Assembly (NCBI GenBank): GCA_033675545.1
Contig: JAWDGP010002489.1
Coordinates: 1,041,501 to 1,105,500, forward strand
DNA from: Elysia crispata
Taxonomy: Eukaryota > Mollusca > Gastropoda > Plakobranchidae
Direction of reading: 5' to 3'
Length of the DNA stretch: 64,000 nucleotides
Numbering within the stretch: position 1 is the stretch's first letter; each line of letters begins with the position of its first letter. The position numbers and the translations under genes were made by a program. Below the pieces are notes generated by a model that was not told the origin of the DNA, did not search any database, and was given only the letters and a program-made list of their open reading frames with translations. Below, piece by piece: positions 12,001-23,797 of this stretch.

Positions 12001-15000
12001 ATTTTTTGAGGAAACAATATCATCATTCTGCAAAAACTTCCCTTGACCGTGGTTGTCACAGTTTATGTGGCTACTATCTTTATCTTTGCTGGACTTATGT
12101 TCTTGCTTTTCTGTAACCTTTATCTGATCACCATCAGTTTTGGGTCGCTTGCTAATGTAACTGTCCAATGTGTTCACCATCGACAGTTGCTGAAATGCAT
12201 AATGAAAGTACAGTCATTGGCATTTCATTATTTTTTCTCTAAGTCATAAATATTTTCTTGAAAACTGATTAAATTAAATGTTATTTGGAAAAGATAGCTT
12301 CTTCACTCTATATTGTTTACATTTATGCATATGAAACAATTGAATGATATTAGGTTCATTGATTAATTGTTTCTTACAGAGTTTTCAAATATAAAAGGAC
12401 CGCATTTAAATAGGCAACATTTGAACTAAAATATGCATAAGGCCGCAAAAACTATCTATTTTCAAATTACCTCATCCGAAATTTTTCTTTTATTGGAGCT
12501 TCTTGAGGAAGTGGATTTGCTACTGCTTTTTCTATCTTTAGAATGAGAACTGCTGGTATGCTCATGCTTTTTTGACACTTGTAATTTACCACAGGCTAAA
12601 GAACTGCTCTTGCTTTTAATATCTCCAACTGTCTCTTTTATTTCCAATGATGAAAGGTTAGGGCTATTTGTCTTATTACATTCTGTCTCAGAGCCTCCCC
12701 CTTCTTTTTCCTTTCTTTCAAAGAAATAGACAATTTTGGGAATATTTGAGCTCTTGCCCACATTTTTCTTTGTTGAAGATTTATCAGTGCTCCTCTCTAA
12801 GCTGTCTGAGGAATGCACATTTTTTGCTGTGTCTAGCACTTCATCGTCTGTCAAATCAATTAACAGATTTTTAGACATTGTAGGACTGTCCATGTCATTA
12901 AAATTAACAGATTTCTTTGGGAATGATTCAGGATATTTTTGCTGTGATAAGTCGTCTTCCTCATCACTCCCCTCACCAAAAAGCTTTGATATCACAGAAT
13001 ACTTTGAAAATGGCTTTGTGTTAACTTTGCCATCTGAAGCAAGGTCTAGTTCTGAGGCTGTGCAAAATCCAGAGGACAATCCAGAACCTTTTTTTTCTGT
13101 CATTTTACTGGAAGGATTACTGATGGTTGTCACCTTTGGACAAGCTTTTGTATCTATACTTGTAACAGTGGAGGATGATTTGGGCATTGATCTTGCCATG
13201 GTGGGTGGTTTGAAGGGTTTATTGACTCCCTTGCTGAGAGATAAAAGTTCACTGGCTGTTTGAAATTGAAAAGCAGAAGTCACAGATAATCCTGCTTGGG
13301 TTTGGTCTTCGAAATTAGGGCCAGAGTTTTTATCTCCAATATCAGAAGCTGAATTTAGCAAGTAATGGCTATTTAAACAACTTTCAACTTGGCTTTCACT
13401 GCCCTCTTCGTGTTGGTCAGGATCTTTACCACAGCTTACTGAAAAGCATGGATGAGGAGTGTGAGACTGGGTGAGTTTGCGGGCTTCAGAGACGAGCTTC
13501 AAAATAGAGGACTTGTAGGAAGTAGCAAGTTTGCTGCTCACAAAAGCCTCATGCTCTGCATTGAGGGCACACTCTCGAGATTCCACCTCTCGATTAATAA
13601 TGCGCTTGCCTTCTTCACTGAATGCTGCTACAAAATTTTCATAAAGTGCTTTTTCCAACATATCCAAGCAATGCTCTCTTGTCTGTTAAACAAAATAAAA
13701 AGGATTTTCATGATGACAAAGGTAAGCGAAAGTTGTAGAAATGCACCAGAACAAAGACAAAAAAATAAAAAGGTCTGTCATGACAAAAACACACTCACTT
13801 ATTCTTATGTATGAAGTTTAATAAGCCAAAGGAAAGTACATTCAGGTCCTCTAACAGGTTGGAGCTCCAAAGACTGAGTTTTAGAAAGATATCCTCTAAA
13901 AAGTGAATCAACAAGAATGATTTTTCCCTTGCAGCATCTGCAACTCTACCACAAAAAACATCAGGAATGGGTTAAAGACATCACTTCAATTTTTACAAAG
14001 TTATTTATGCAGAATATTGAACTATACAACAAACCCTTTTTGAAGTCTCAAACAAAACATGTCTTTGGGTAAAGATGACATTGAAATCTACTAGAAAATG
14101 ATATATAGCTTCATTCTCTTGATATACTTTGAGTCTCATCAAAAGAACATCTCAAGGTTTACAAAAATATGCAACAGAATGTATCGAGATGACACAGACA
14201 GACAGAAAAAAAAATAAGAAAAAGGATCTATCAGAGTAACACAGACATTACTCCATCATGAAATAGATTTAAATGGCTTTATCAATTAAAACGACATCAG
14301 TAACTTACACAAATCTTAGTCAAAATAACAGGACCCACCTTCACAGCTAACTTAGGAATTCTCTGACTGGAAGCATCTCGTAATGGGCAAAAAGGTGAAG
14401 GTGCTTCAAATTCTTCATTCCTTGTCACACGTGACATATTCTGAAAAAAAAAAAATGAAATGGCTAAAGCACATACTTTACACTAAGGTTGTAATGCTGA
14501 GGGACTATTAAGTGAAATAATGCATTACACTTGTTTTCCATCTCTTTCCATCATCATTCAATCTTTTAACTCATTCATTTTAACATTTTAAAGAGTTGTT
14601 TTTCCAACAAGGAAAAATATAGCTCCAATAAGGATGTTTCTGGACTACAGAGATTTTCATATTATAATATATAAATTTCTAATGATTATTATGACTTGAT
14701 TTCTCACCAGACAACTATTGCTTATTTTGATGCGGATTTTTTTTTTTTTTTTGGGAGGGGGGGGGGGGGGCAGGGAGAGGGGAATTATTTACTGTGCATG
14801 AGAATGAATCTGTTTTAATGTCTATACTCTTGATGTTTTTTTTTTTAAATATTTCATCGCAAGTTTCATGTCTTTTTCAATAATCTATCAGAGCCTCAAA
14901 CTACAAGGTGATTTCTGGTTTATGTAACATGTCTCTCAAGCAGGTCAAGCAAATTATATCTTTAATATATAGGTTGTGATAGATTTATAACCCTTAATTA

Positions 15001-15702
15001 TACCAAGGTATTTAATAAATGAGACAATCTCTCTCTATCGAAAATTAAAACAAAAGAAAAAAAGACTATTGTATATTTATGATTATGTCATCTCCTTGTG
15101 CAGTAAAGAATATTGCAAAATTTGAATCATTGAAATATAAATTTGAATTTTCATTGTTGCCAAGGCAAAATTTGTCATACTCACCATTTTATTTTGATTA
15201 AACTCAATTGGAAGAGACATGCCTCTATTATTCAGGCAAAGTAAAAGCAAGACCTGTGCAGCATGTGTATAATGTTATGACAGGTAATAATGAATTTCAG
15301 CTCACACAGGAGTGCCAAAACTGAGAATTTAGTGCATGTATTTGTGACGTTAGAGTAAATTCAGTTTGGATTTACAAACTTATTCCTAAGCATTTAATGA
15401 GTTCTTATTTTCAGTTTATCAAAACTGCAAGCAGGAAATGGCTTGAAAACTTTTCAAACTCTTATTTTAAGTTATAAAATCCTTACTGAGGATGTAGTAT
15501 TCTTCTAAAATTAAAATAAAAAAAAAAAAAAAAAAAACAAAAAAAAAACTGACCTTTACACCCTTCCTCTTCATGAACTCTTTTTGAATGATACTTGTCC
15601 TTTCACTTTTCTCTTGCTCCGCCTGAGCTCTCTCTCTGTGGTAATCTCCCTCATCACCGCTGTCAACTTCACCTCTATCATAGTCCTCTGTTTCCCTAGT
15701 TC

Positions 15703-15734
<32 letters not shown>

Positions 15735-18700
15735 CATAATAAACGAGTTCAACTATTAGCTGAAACCTGATTATAATGAATTATTTAAAAAAAAAAGAGT
15801 AGAGTTACTGTCAGGAAAAAAAGGGATAAAAAATGCAAAGCAGTGCATTATTTCTTTTAGTTAAAAAAAAAATCAGTTACACTGAGGTACAGAGGCAGAA
15901 TAATAGTTAGAAGTCCAGATGTTGAGAACTAATAGGAACAGAAACTTATTGGAACCTATGTTCATAAAATACATTTTGCATCACCACTCTAAAAGTCATG
16001 GAATATAGACTTTAGTTTGTTGATTTCCTCACCATTCAGGATTACCAGCTGTGTCTTGTGTTTTATTTTTTCTGAATATTTACACTACATTTTGATCGGG
16101 AAAATATCTTAGCATAAAATATTGACATTTGAATGCTTTAACTAAAATATGCATTCAACTACTTACATTTCAGCCAAGTAACAGTTGAGTGAGTTTGTGA
16201 AATATAATATATTTTAAATTTAAATTATAAGTGAGTGAATTTTTTGCTGGATTTGAGTAAATTTGATAGAAGCAGAAAATAGAAAAGTTTTAACTAACTT
16301 TTTTGCTCCCCGCCTTCCCCCACCATACATATCAGTTGCAGCATCTTCATCTATCACAACCATGGCACCACCAAGTCCTTTCTTCATGCTGGTGTTGAAA
16401 GCTCCACGCTGCATATTAAGTAGGTCTGTCTGAATACGCTTTGGGTCTTTACATACATCACAAGCGCGATCACAGGGAGGCTTCTCATCACCAAAATACT
16501 GTGCTATTGACCAATGACGACACCTGAAATTAGCAGTTTATCTTTCCAACAAAACATATATATTTAAGGCAAAAAAATTTTTTAGTGTAGTTACATTTCT
16601 TGACAAATCACAGGCAAACTGCTTTTTTCAAAACATGTTATATTATTTTGTACAACCCCTTTGATACTTATTCATCAATTTTGTCCTTTGATCTCCAAGT
16701 GGGCTAAAAGTTAATTGGTCAGAGGTCAATCCTTCCTCAGACACAATTTTTTAATGAGCTTTTATTGGCGTCCAGTGTGAATGCTGCTGGCCAAAGTATA
16801 TATCTAAGCGAGTTCCAGGCATGTACTTTTGTAAAATTTTAAAGATTTATACTGCAAAAAATGTACAGCTAATTCATATGTTTGTCAAGAATATCAGTTT
16901 TCTGAAAAAATAAATAACTGAATTTTGATCATAGAGACTGTTTAATTTTGCTCCTTCAATAATTATATTGAATCTATAGAAAGAGTCAAAAGGTTTGTTT
17001 ACAATTACAGAGACAGAAAAAAGGGCAAACTATTGATGGATTACTTTTTATTTTCAATTAAGTCGATCACTCACTGAGCTGTTTCGCAGAATTTACATAA
17101 TGTCTCAAAACTGTCTTGTGCTGCTTTTGTCTGTGCTTTGTTTGCTTCTGCACTTTTCTGAAAAATAAAAATAAATTCAACTCTTTAAAAAAAAATCATA
17201 GGGACAAAGAAAAAAATGTTCCTTAATGTATATCATGTGATGCAAGAGTTCTACATGAAAATTAGAATATAGTGGGTTATTAATGTGTTTAGAAAGGTCG
17301 AACATGAAAATAGCTAGAAAAATTTTAAAAGCAGATTCAACTGAAAAAAAAATCAATTTCTGACAAGCACTGTGGTTACTTAAGTGCAAAAAGGTGTAGC
17401 AAAAGTTGTTTTATTGTTTGTTTTGTTACAATAGCACATAACTGAATATTAGACCAGTGAATCATAGTTTGATATTAAAGGATAAACCTCAAATTTGTCA
17501 TGTCTGAAATTAAGAACAAGGAATAAGGACAGCCATATCACGCAAAAATGTGTCCTGCTACAGCCCGTGTGAAATTCATGTGGATTTAATTTCACAAACC
17601 TAAGTAAAATGGATTTGAGAAAGATTATGAAATAGTTTATCTTTACTTACCTAATAACCTCAAAATTTTTCAATAATGAACCTTTAAAACAAATATGTGG
17701 ACAGAACCATAATACAAACCTTGCGCCTGCTATTTTCCATATTGATGAGAAAAGCCACAGTGTTTTTCTCTCTCTGAGAATAATAGAGGCGGCAGTAGGC
17801 AGGAAGCCTATCACGTCCAGCTCTTCCAGACTCCTGGTAGTAGCCAGCCATAGACTTAGGCATGGTCCAGTGTGCAACAAATCTGTATTTTATTTCACAT
17901 TTAGATGGAGGCAGAGCCAGAAAAAGATCTCGTTACATTTTTAAAGGGCCTTTAACTTAAGCCAATCTGTATTGGCTATCGCGATCACAAATTTATTTTC
18001 ATGTTCTGGGTATTTACTTTTGTTTCTTAATACTATCAGAAATCTTATACCAAAGTCTGCAAACATTGGTTTTAGAAGAAAAATCTTTTTCGGCTATTTT
18101 AGTTTGGTTTTCAGTCTGCAAATAGATCTAAAGGCCCATGCCTAAACTTTGATTTAGGATGGACAATCCACTGAATCTTTGCAGTGACGTTACAGGGCTC
18201 ATTTATGTTGGTGATCTTCATGTTTATCCTACAAGTAGGATAAAACAAACATGACCAATCACCCAGCTAAGATCAGGAGTGAGAGGTTGATAATGAAGGA
18301 GGAGATTCACTAAATCTTTGTTTGTCATAAAACCTTTTTTTATAAAAATTCAAAATCTCAATTTTTTTTTTTTTTTTATATATATACCAGTTCATTTCAT
18401 AATGTATCTTGTTTTGCTCTTCTTCTATAACAACTTTAAAAAAGTGTCTGTTTTGTATGGACTTATTTCCTTTCTTAGGGGTCTGGGATTTACTTGAGCT
18501 GGAGTAACTTAGGTGGGATGGAATTCAAGACTCTCTTGAGTAATTAAATTAAGAACATAATTTCATTAATATAATTGGTATATATAAATCTTTTCTGAGA
18601 TTGAATTGAGATTATCAACACGTACCTGACATTTGCTTTATCTACACCCATGCCAAAACTGATAGTAGCTGCAATCACAGGAATTCTCCCATCCATCCAA

Positions 18701-21700
18701 TCCAGTTGGGTTTGCTCTCTCAAACTGCTCTTTAACCCTGCATGATAGGGTCGCGCTGGTAAACCCTTGCGGCTCAGGAGACCTGCTATTTCCTCACAGC
18801 CTTCACGACTACGGCAATAGACAATACCACAACCTTTGCTATTCTGTAAAAAAGAAAACAAAAGTTTTATGATTAAAAGCTTATATGTGCAAATTGGGAT
18901 CAGGACCTAACCCAGAAATTGCAACTTATTGCCTTCTTCAGTGTCCATATCTGAAATAGTTAATGAAAAAAAAACTGCCAAATATCTAAATCATTTTTTA
19001 AAAAATTGTTATTTCCTACAAAGTGAAGCTGAAACTAACTTTTCCTAGCTCTGGGGGAGATCTTACATTTTGGGAAACATATGGAATATTCTTTCATTAT
19101 ATGTACAGCAAAACCAAAAACAAGTTCAAATTGGATAATTTTTAAATAAGGAAACTAAGCTTAAATCATGCTGCAACAAGCCAATCTGAATATTGAAAAC
19201 AGAAAAAGATCTTTAAATAATTGATATATTTTTCTATTTAAAAAAAAATGGAATCTCAAACAAAGTAAAAAAGTACTTTGAATTCTTCAGGCTTTTAACT
19301 TCACCACAGGCTTTTAAAAAATAACGACAATTTAAAAAAAATTAATGTTTTAAGAAGGAATAGAGCTACTAAAAGATAAAACACACTCTTTGATTACTAG
19401 CTATAGCATAAATGTAACAATATCTGGCAATATAATATAGAATTGCAGGCATGTGAAAATAATGCAGCAAAGTTTTATGTGCAATTGTTGAGAAGAAAAG
19501 AAAAAGCCTTTTTTTCCAAACCAAACATTTCATCTAACTGATGTTAACAAATTTCTATGACATTTGAGGTCCTTTTGTTACCCAGTTTGCCCCAGCTTCT
19601 GCGTGTCCTCCTAAGCAGCCAAGACAAAACTTGAGAAGGTCTGCATGTGGGTCTGGTAGGAACTCTTTCATCACCACCTCATAATAAAGATTTCCTCGAA
19701 AGCTACTGATTTTAAATTTCTTCACAGGCTCTTTCAAGTGTAGCTGTTTAAATATGTCAACAACAACTGCCTGAGTGGCTGTTGCTGTGAGAGCAATGCA
19801 TGGCACGCCTGGGATTTTGGTGCGAAAATGGCCGAGCTTGAGGTAGTCAGCTCTGAAGTCATGACCCCACTGAGACACACAGTGGGCCTCATCTACCACG
19901 AAGTAGGAAACTTTTTTTCGAGCGTGCATCTTTTCTACTATAGAACGAAAGCTCTCTGTAGCTGCCTGTTCTGGAGTGATGTACAATAGCTTGACCTGGT
20001 TATGAAAAAAGATTTTTTTAAGTTATGAAATTGGGTCAATGATGGGGGGGGGGGGGGGAAATACAAATAAAATGCTTCCATCCAAAAGCATAATATCCAT
20101 ACTTATAATTTATTTATTTCAAAGCATTCATCAAAGAGTGTTTAAAGCTATGAAAAAAAATGGAAGAGGAAGAAAATAAGAAAAACCAATTAGCAACAGA
20201 AAAGAAAATACAGAGTTGCACAGATCCCTTAACCTTTAAGATGCAAACATCATTTGAAGTAAAAAGTATGTGCTGTATATTCGAGTACAAAATTTAGCCC
20301 AACACCATGAAAACATTTTTATTTGTGAAGGGTCTTCTGTTCAGGATCATTCTGAGAGACCTTTCAGTTAAAATTGGGCAAAACAGTATGTATAAAAACT
20401 GTATAAAAGGCCACATTGAAATTATTTTTCTAAAGAAAAAGATTTTTTCTTTTTCAGTCTTTCTAGGGCTTTAATGGGCTCTAAAAATCTTGATTTTAGT
20501 TTTCTAAGATCCATCTGCTTGAAGAAACAGTGTTACAAGAAACAAACCGATTGAGATCACTCATAAACAGAAGGCATAAACGCCAAGCAAACTTTTTGGC
20601 AATTTGATGAGAATGGAGAGAAACTAGAACATCTTATAACAACTGGAGTCAATGAAGAAAAATGCAGGAGGGGAAAACAGCGTGAAAAGATGTTGGATGA
20701 ACTTACGAAGTGGCTCAAAAGAGGACGATTGACAGATGCACTGACAGTGACGAGGGATGGAAGGTCGCAATCAACTACGCTAAAGAGCATGCACCTGATT
20801 GATTGATTGATGCTTGGAGATCCTTATTTGAGAGTATAAGACAGATGTGGAAAACACTTATGTCTTTTTCCCTGGGAATATAGAAATGCCATCAAGACAG
20901 TTCTTCTCTGATGAATGGAATTTAAGCAATAGCAAGTTTAATTTAAAAGACTTTTCAGTTATGAGGGACCCTAAGAAGTATAATTTAAATCCAAAATGCT
21001 ATGCCTGTTCTTCAATAAAATCTACCACTAAAACGGAATACCTTAGGCTCTCTTGAAAGGAGATCAGATACAATCCTAGCGCGTTCCTCAGCACGAAGCT
21101 TAGAGTTGATTGTCTCTGCATGAATTCCATTGTCAGCCAGGTGTTCCAGTTGGTCTTGCATCAAAGCAATTAAGGGTGAGACAACCAGAGTGACCCCTTC
21201 TGCTAAAACAGCAGGCAGCTGATAACACAGTGATTTACCAGCGCCAGTTGGCATTGCAACATACACATCAGAATCAGCTGCAAAGCAAAATTTTCAATTC
21301 TTAACAAATTGGCTTAAATTGAGAATATTTGTATTTGTGGGTCACTCTAATTAAAAAAAAAAATTCCTTAAAACCTAATTTTTTTTTTCCAATCATAACA
21401 ATTTTTTCCTATTGTCTTTTTTTCTGTACTAAGTTTGATGTCATGAAGATATTCAAGAATCTGAACAGATTTTTTTTTTGATAATTTAAAATCTTAACCG
21501 TAATCAGTTCAGAATATATACTCAGCTGATAAGCTTTCACAAATTGACATCGCTATCACGTAACAATATCAGCTCAGTTTGCTACATTAGACAAATTTTT
21601 TTAGCAAAACACAAAGTGACAAAGGATTCAAAGACAAAACAATTTAAGGGTTTAAAATGCAAAAAAAAGTATTTCAGAAAATCAATAAAGTCAAATCAAA

Positions 21701-22769
21701 CCATGGATGTGTAAAATATAAAGCAGAAATATATATCAGACATAGTTAACATTTTTTTTTCATTTTGTCCAAGACCAAAAGGAGACAGAATTAGCGTGAT
21801 TAGTAAAGATATTTCTTTTCTCTGAGGCATAAATTTTTGTAGTTGGAGTGTTTCATTACCATATTTGTCTATGAAAATGACTGTCTCCAGGTTATTTATT
21901 TATTTATTTTTTCTTTGCATCATTACTGAAATATTGATCAAATATTGTGCAAGAACTATGGAAACATTCAAGTATGAATGTCATATTCATAGATGAGAAA
22001 AGTCATTTAAAAAAAAAAGTTATTGTAGATTGCTGGGCAAGTTAGTCTAACAAATAAACTGACTAAAATTAGAGGTTTTTCAGTAATATTTGTTATATAG
22101 AATAGATAGTTGAAAGGAAGAGAGTTTGGTAATGAAGCCATGGGTTCTTTTTGCTAACTTATGGTTCTTTAAGTATTGAGCATCCCCTAAGTTTTCCAAA
22201 AAATCTTATATGAAAAACAATCAGTTGTAAGATTGGTAATACTGTAAAGTATTAAAAAAAAAGCTTGTGGAAAATTAGTCATAAATTTATATTAATAATT
22301 ATTACTTGGTCAAATTGTGGCATATCTTGAGTTTTGGCTATTTTAAATTTCTAGATCTATGCATAATTTTGATCAATTTACATTGGTTGTTTTGTAATTT
22401 TAGCCTCTCAAGAGTGTAAAATCAACAAATTTAAAAAATTGAAACCCTGGAACTCATAAATGATTTTTTTTTGCTTAAATCTGTTTAGATATTTTCTGCT
22501 TTTAGTTTTACCGTCTTTTTGTGAGACAACTTGGCCATTTAAAAAACAAATCTGTGAGAAAAAAATATCATTACTTACAAAAAAAATTTATCGCATCGTA
22601 TCATAATAATAAAAATGCCCATGTGTTACTTTGTTTTGAACAGAGATATTGTCACCTGATTACCTCTGAGAACAGCCTTAACAGCATCTCTCTGTGTAAG
22701 TGATCGAAAATCTCTATGTTTGAAAACCTTTTTCAAGACAATTGTGGCATCCCCAAAATCAAGGGCCAT
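8956..22769 (-). CDS. RECQL5: RECQL5, RecQ family ATP-dependent DNA helicase (complete coding region, 14 exons)
   Basis: RecQ5 is a nuclear 3'-5' DNA helicase that restrains RAD51 filaments and travels with RNA polymerase II. Coding exons, 5' to 3', are 22664-22769, 21042-21277, 19582-19995, 18626-18843, 17720-17882, 17075-17157, 16299-16523, 15554-15695, 14339-14440, 12471-13682, 11980-12189, 10735-10845, 9589-9661 and 8956-9041. They sum to 3381 nt (1126 residues) and every junction closes in phase with GT-AG sites. Domain order: helicase motifs I (MPTGAGKS), II (DEAH), III (TATAT), V and VI (QESGRAGRD); zinc-binding cysteines; KIX-like region; a long Ser/Lys/acidic linker with FQTA; C-terminal SRI domain. 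Human RECQL5 is about 991 residues, and the excess lies in the linker. The start is the first in-frame ATG ([16 protein letters not shown]); the frame stays open upstream, so a longer N-terminus is not excluded. Confidence 0.95.
9589..9661 (-). CDS. RECQL5: RECQL5 coding exon 13: SRI domain, middle
   Basis: Encodes [18 protein letters not shown] then KDLSDA, continuing the SRI helices. Acceptor catctag, donor GCAG|gtatga. Confidence 0.9.
10735..10845 (-). CDS. RECQL5: RECQL5 coding exon 12: SRI domain, first half
   Basis: Encodes [20 protein letters not shown] then SK. This is the start of the SRI (Set2-Rpb1-interacting) domain that contacts the phosphorylated RNA polymerase II tail. Phase 0 on both sides. 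Confidence 0.92.
11171..11507. repeat. Nested palindromic (GATA)n element in RECQL5 intron
   Basis: Arms of about 56 bp at 11251-11306 and 11357-11412 are inverted copies with about four mismatches. A second direct copy of the left arm sits between them at about 11306-11347. Outside, TTTTCATCACAGACA (11171-11185) is perfectly inverted at 11459-11473. A further self-complementary (AT)n hairpin (GAGAGAAATAT… to …TTTCTCTC) lies at about 11477-11507. TAGA/GATA tracts fill the centre. Confidence 0.75.
11980..12189 (-). CDS. RECQL5: RECQL5 coding exon 11
   Basis: Seventy codons of polar, Lys/Ser-rich linker ([20 protein letters not shown]…). [11 protein letters not shown] resembles a nuclear-localisation or PIP-like patch, but that is inference. 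Confidence 0.85.
12471..13682 (-). CDS. RECQL5: RECQL5 coding exon 10: KIX-like region and long linker
   Basis: The largest exon (404 codons). It begins [20 protein letters not shown], the KIX-like region that binds RNA polymerase II in vertebrate RecQ5. It continues to [10 protein letters not shown], whose FQTA fits the RAD51-binding BRC-variant motif, then a Ser/Lys/Asp-rich disordered linker with [10 protein letters not shown] and a basic tail ([10 protein letters not shown]). Confidence 0.93.
14339..14440 (-). CDS. RECQL5: RECQL5 coding exon 9
   Basis: A 34-codon exon with [17 protein letters not shown], a block conserved in RecQ5 just before the KIX-like domain. Acceptor ttttttcag, donor GAAG|gtgggt. 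Confidence 0.9.
14740..14772. repeat. Poly(T)-poly(G) tract
   Basis: A T14 run passes into GGGAGGGG and a long G run inside a RECQL5 intron. On the - strand this is C- then A-rich. Confidence 0.85.
15554..15695 (-). CDS. RECQL5: RECQL5 coding exon 8
   Basis: An acidic then basic stretch ([17 protein letters not shown]… to [10 protein letters not shown]) corresponding to the RecQ5-specific helical region after the zinc module. Confidence 0.9.
15703..15743. repeat. (AAT)n microsatellite
   Basis: Trinucleotide array lying only about 8 bp from the acceptor side of RECQL5 coding exon 8, so it forms part of that intron's 3' end. Confidence 0.9.
16299..16523 (-). CDS. RECQL5: RECQL5 coding exon 7: zinc-binding region
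   Basis: Encodes [24 protein letters not shown] and a Gly/Met-rich stretch. The cysteine spacing matches the RecQ zinc-binding domain. It ends in AAAAAA|gttagt with two bases of a Lys codon. Confidence 0.93.
17075..17157 (-). CDS. RECQL5: RECQL5 coding exon 6
   Basis: Short exon of 83 nt ([20 protein letters not shown] then CKFCETA), the helical lead-in to the zinc-binding module. Confidence 0.9.
17720..17882 (-). CDS. RECQL5: RECQL5 coding exon 5: motif VI
   Basis: Contains [20 protein letters not shown] with the arginine finger motif and continues to [10 protein letters not shown] at the RecQ-Ct boundary. Confidence 0.95.
18626..18843 (-). CDS. RECQL5: RECQL5 coding exon 4: motifs IV and V
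   Basis: Encodes [15 protein letters not shown] and [18 protein letters not shown], the second RecA-like lobe. Donor GTCAG|gtacgt. Confidence 0.95.
19582..19995 (-). CDS. RECQL5: RECQL5 coding exon 3: DEAH box and motif III
   Basis: Carries [23 protein letters not shown] (motif II plus the aromatic-rich loop region) and ALTATAT (motif III). It ends GANW at the donor CTGG|gtaaca. Confidence 0.95.
20044..20058. repeat. Poly(G) run
   Basis: Fifteen consecutive G on the + strand in a RECQL5 intron, close upstream (gene sense) of exon 3. Confidence 0.9.
20521..20812 (+). mobile_element. 3' end of an RTE-like LINE (decayed) in RECQL5 intron
   Basis: Read on the + strand with small frameshifts, the segment gives [16 protein letters not shown], then [28 protein letters not shown] and [14 protein letters not shown]-stop. 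This is the C-terminal end of a non-LTR reverse-transcriptase protein. The stop codon runs into a (TGAT)n tail at 20796-20812, a typical terminus of RTE-type elements. It is antisense to RECQL5. Only the 3' end is present, as expected for 5'-truncated insertion. Confidence 0.75.
21042..21277 (-). CDS. RECQL5: RECQL5 coding exon 2: Walker A and motif Ia
   Basis: Contains [17 protein letters not shown] (ATP-binding motif I) and [14 protein letters not shown] (motif Ia). Acceptor ctttgcag, donor CTAAG|gtattc. Confidence 0.95.
22664..22769 (-). CDS. RECQL5: RECQL5 coding exon 1
   Basis: Encodes [20 protein letters not shown] and the following block to VLRG, the N-terminal helix that leads into the RecQ core (compare the LKKVF of RecQ5 proteins). 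Donor AGAG|gtaatc. A possible 5' UTR acceptor (…aactcag) lies just upstream at about 22840. Confidence 0.88.
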
Positions 22770-23782
22770 TTTGTGATAATCATGTAGTGATAGCTGATTT
22801 ACCGTTTTGTCGTGTCTAAATACCAGTTGCCAGAGACCTGAGTTAATCACAAAGGAGACCTGTTTGTCATTTCCAATCTAGATATTATATCTAGATCTAA
22901 AATTAGATAGATCTAGTTCTATAAGTAAAATTTACATTTAGATTTTTAAATAGGGCCTAGAATCTAGATCTCGGCTCAGAATCTATAATATTGATTTAGA
23001 TCTCGGCTCAGAATCTATAATCTTGATCTAGACTAGTCTCTAGACATTTATTTTTTTATAATGCTTTTCCCGGTCTTGAAAGCCGAGCTCTGAAAGAACT
23101 TTCAGGCATTTTAATGAATCTTCATAATTTTTCAACTTCAGATAATAAGTTTTGGATTTTGATATGATCTAGACCTTTTTTATTTTTTATCAAGAAAATG
23201 TAGCTATCTAGATCTAGATTCTGGTAAACACAAATGCTGAGAGAGCTGGAATATTGGATAAAGCAAAAGTAGAATACGTTGCAGCGTTAAGCAGTAAAGA
23301 ATATTATGAAAAACATATTGTTGATCCTTTAAGAATTGTATAAATTTAATTAGTCTTTTTCAGTCGAAGAGAAAAGGATGTCAGTCATATCTTGCTACAT
23401 AATTATATAACTGAGTTCTAAAATTACAAGCAATTTTATACAATTCTTCAATGCAGAAAATCATAACAGGTGTTTTCAACTGGGCTTTTAAATGAAATCA
23501 ATAGCAGAACATAAGGGCAGTAACTGTTTTTAACTTATGGGCGTGTAATTCTTACTGCTGTAGATTTCTTAGCTTCAGACAGCACTGTAGGCAACCTCCA
23601 CACACGTCATTACGTCGTTAAAAATGGCAAACGCCCTTGTTAATTTCGGTGTGAATTTTCACATATTTAGGCCATATTGTTCTTTATTTCGTTTCAATTT
23701 TACGGACATAGGGATTTAAGAGCTCGATGGCAGCCCAGACAGTTACCCTCCAGCCAAGAAAATTACAAAAATAGCCAGAAAT
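22770..23782. promoter_or_regulatory. Probable divergent promoter region between RECQL5 and the transposase-derived gene
   Basis: About 1 kb separates the RECQL5 ATG (- strand) from the inferred first exon of the + strand gene. Closely spaced ACGTCA/ACGTC words at about 23603-23616 resemble CRE/ATF half sites. The sequence around 23580-23780 is less AT-rich than its surroundings. No TATA box or start site can be assigned, so this is inference from head-to-head gene order. Confidence 0.35.
22965..23028. repeat. 32-bp tandem duplication within TCTAGATC-rich DNA
   Basis: Two adjacent 32-bp units, each beginning TAGATCTCGGCTCAGAATCT, differ at two positions near their ends. They lie in a region (about 22876-23230, again 24075-24170) dense in TCTAGATC/AGATCTAGA words. 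Confidence 0.85.
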
Positions 23783-23797
23783 ATGAGATTCAAACAG
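23783..23797 (+). CDS. Possible first coding exon of the transposase-derived gene
   Basis: The large exon at 26742 has an acceptor and no in-frame ATG near its 5' end, so an upstream coding exon must exist. ATGAGATTCAAACAG followed by the strong donor gtgagtag at 23798 supplies a start in matching phase (MRFKQ joined to TKPQHVSKK). The frame is open further upstream (…SYPPAKKITKIARN) to a TAA near 23714, so the true start may differ. Confidence 0.35.

Noticed and set aside
12736-13263. 175-codon + strand frame opposite RECQL5
   Set aside because: Antisense to the large RECQL5 linker exon, whose phase, splice sites and protein similarity are decisive; no domain in the + frame.
18216-18260. 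10-bp perfect hairpin (TTTATCCTAC-AA-GTAGGATAAA) in a RECQL5 intron
   Set aside because: Short, AT-rich and isolated; no regulatory context could be argued.
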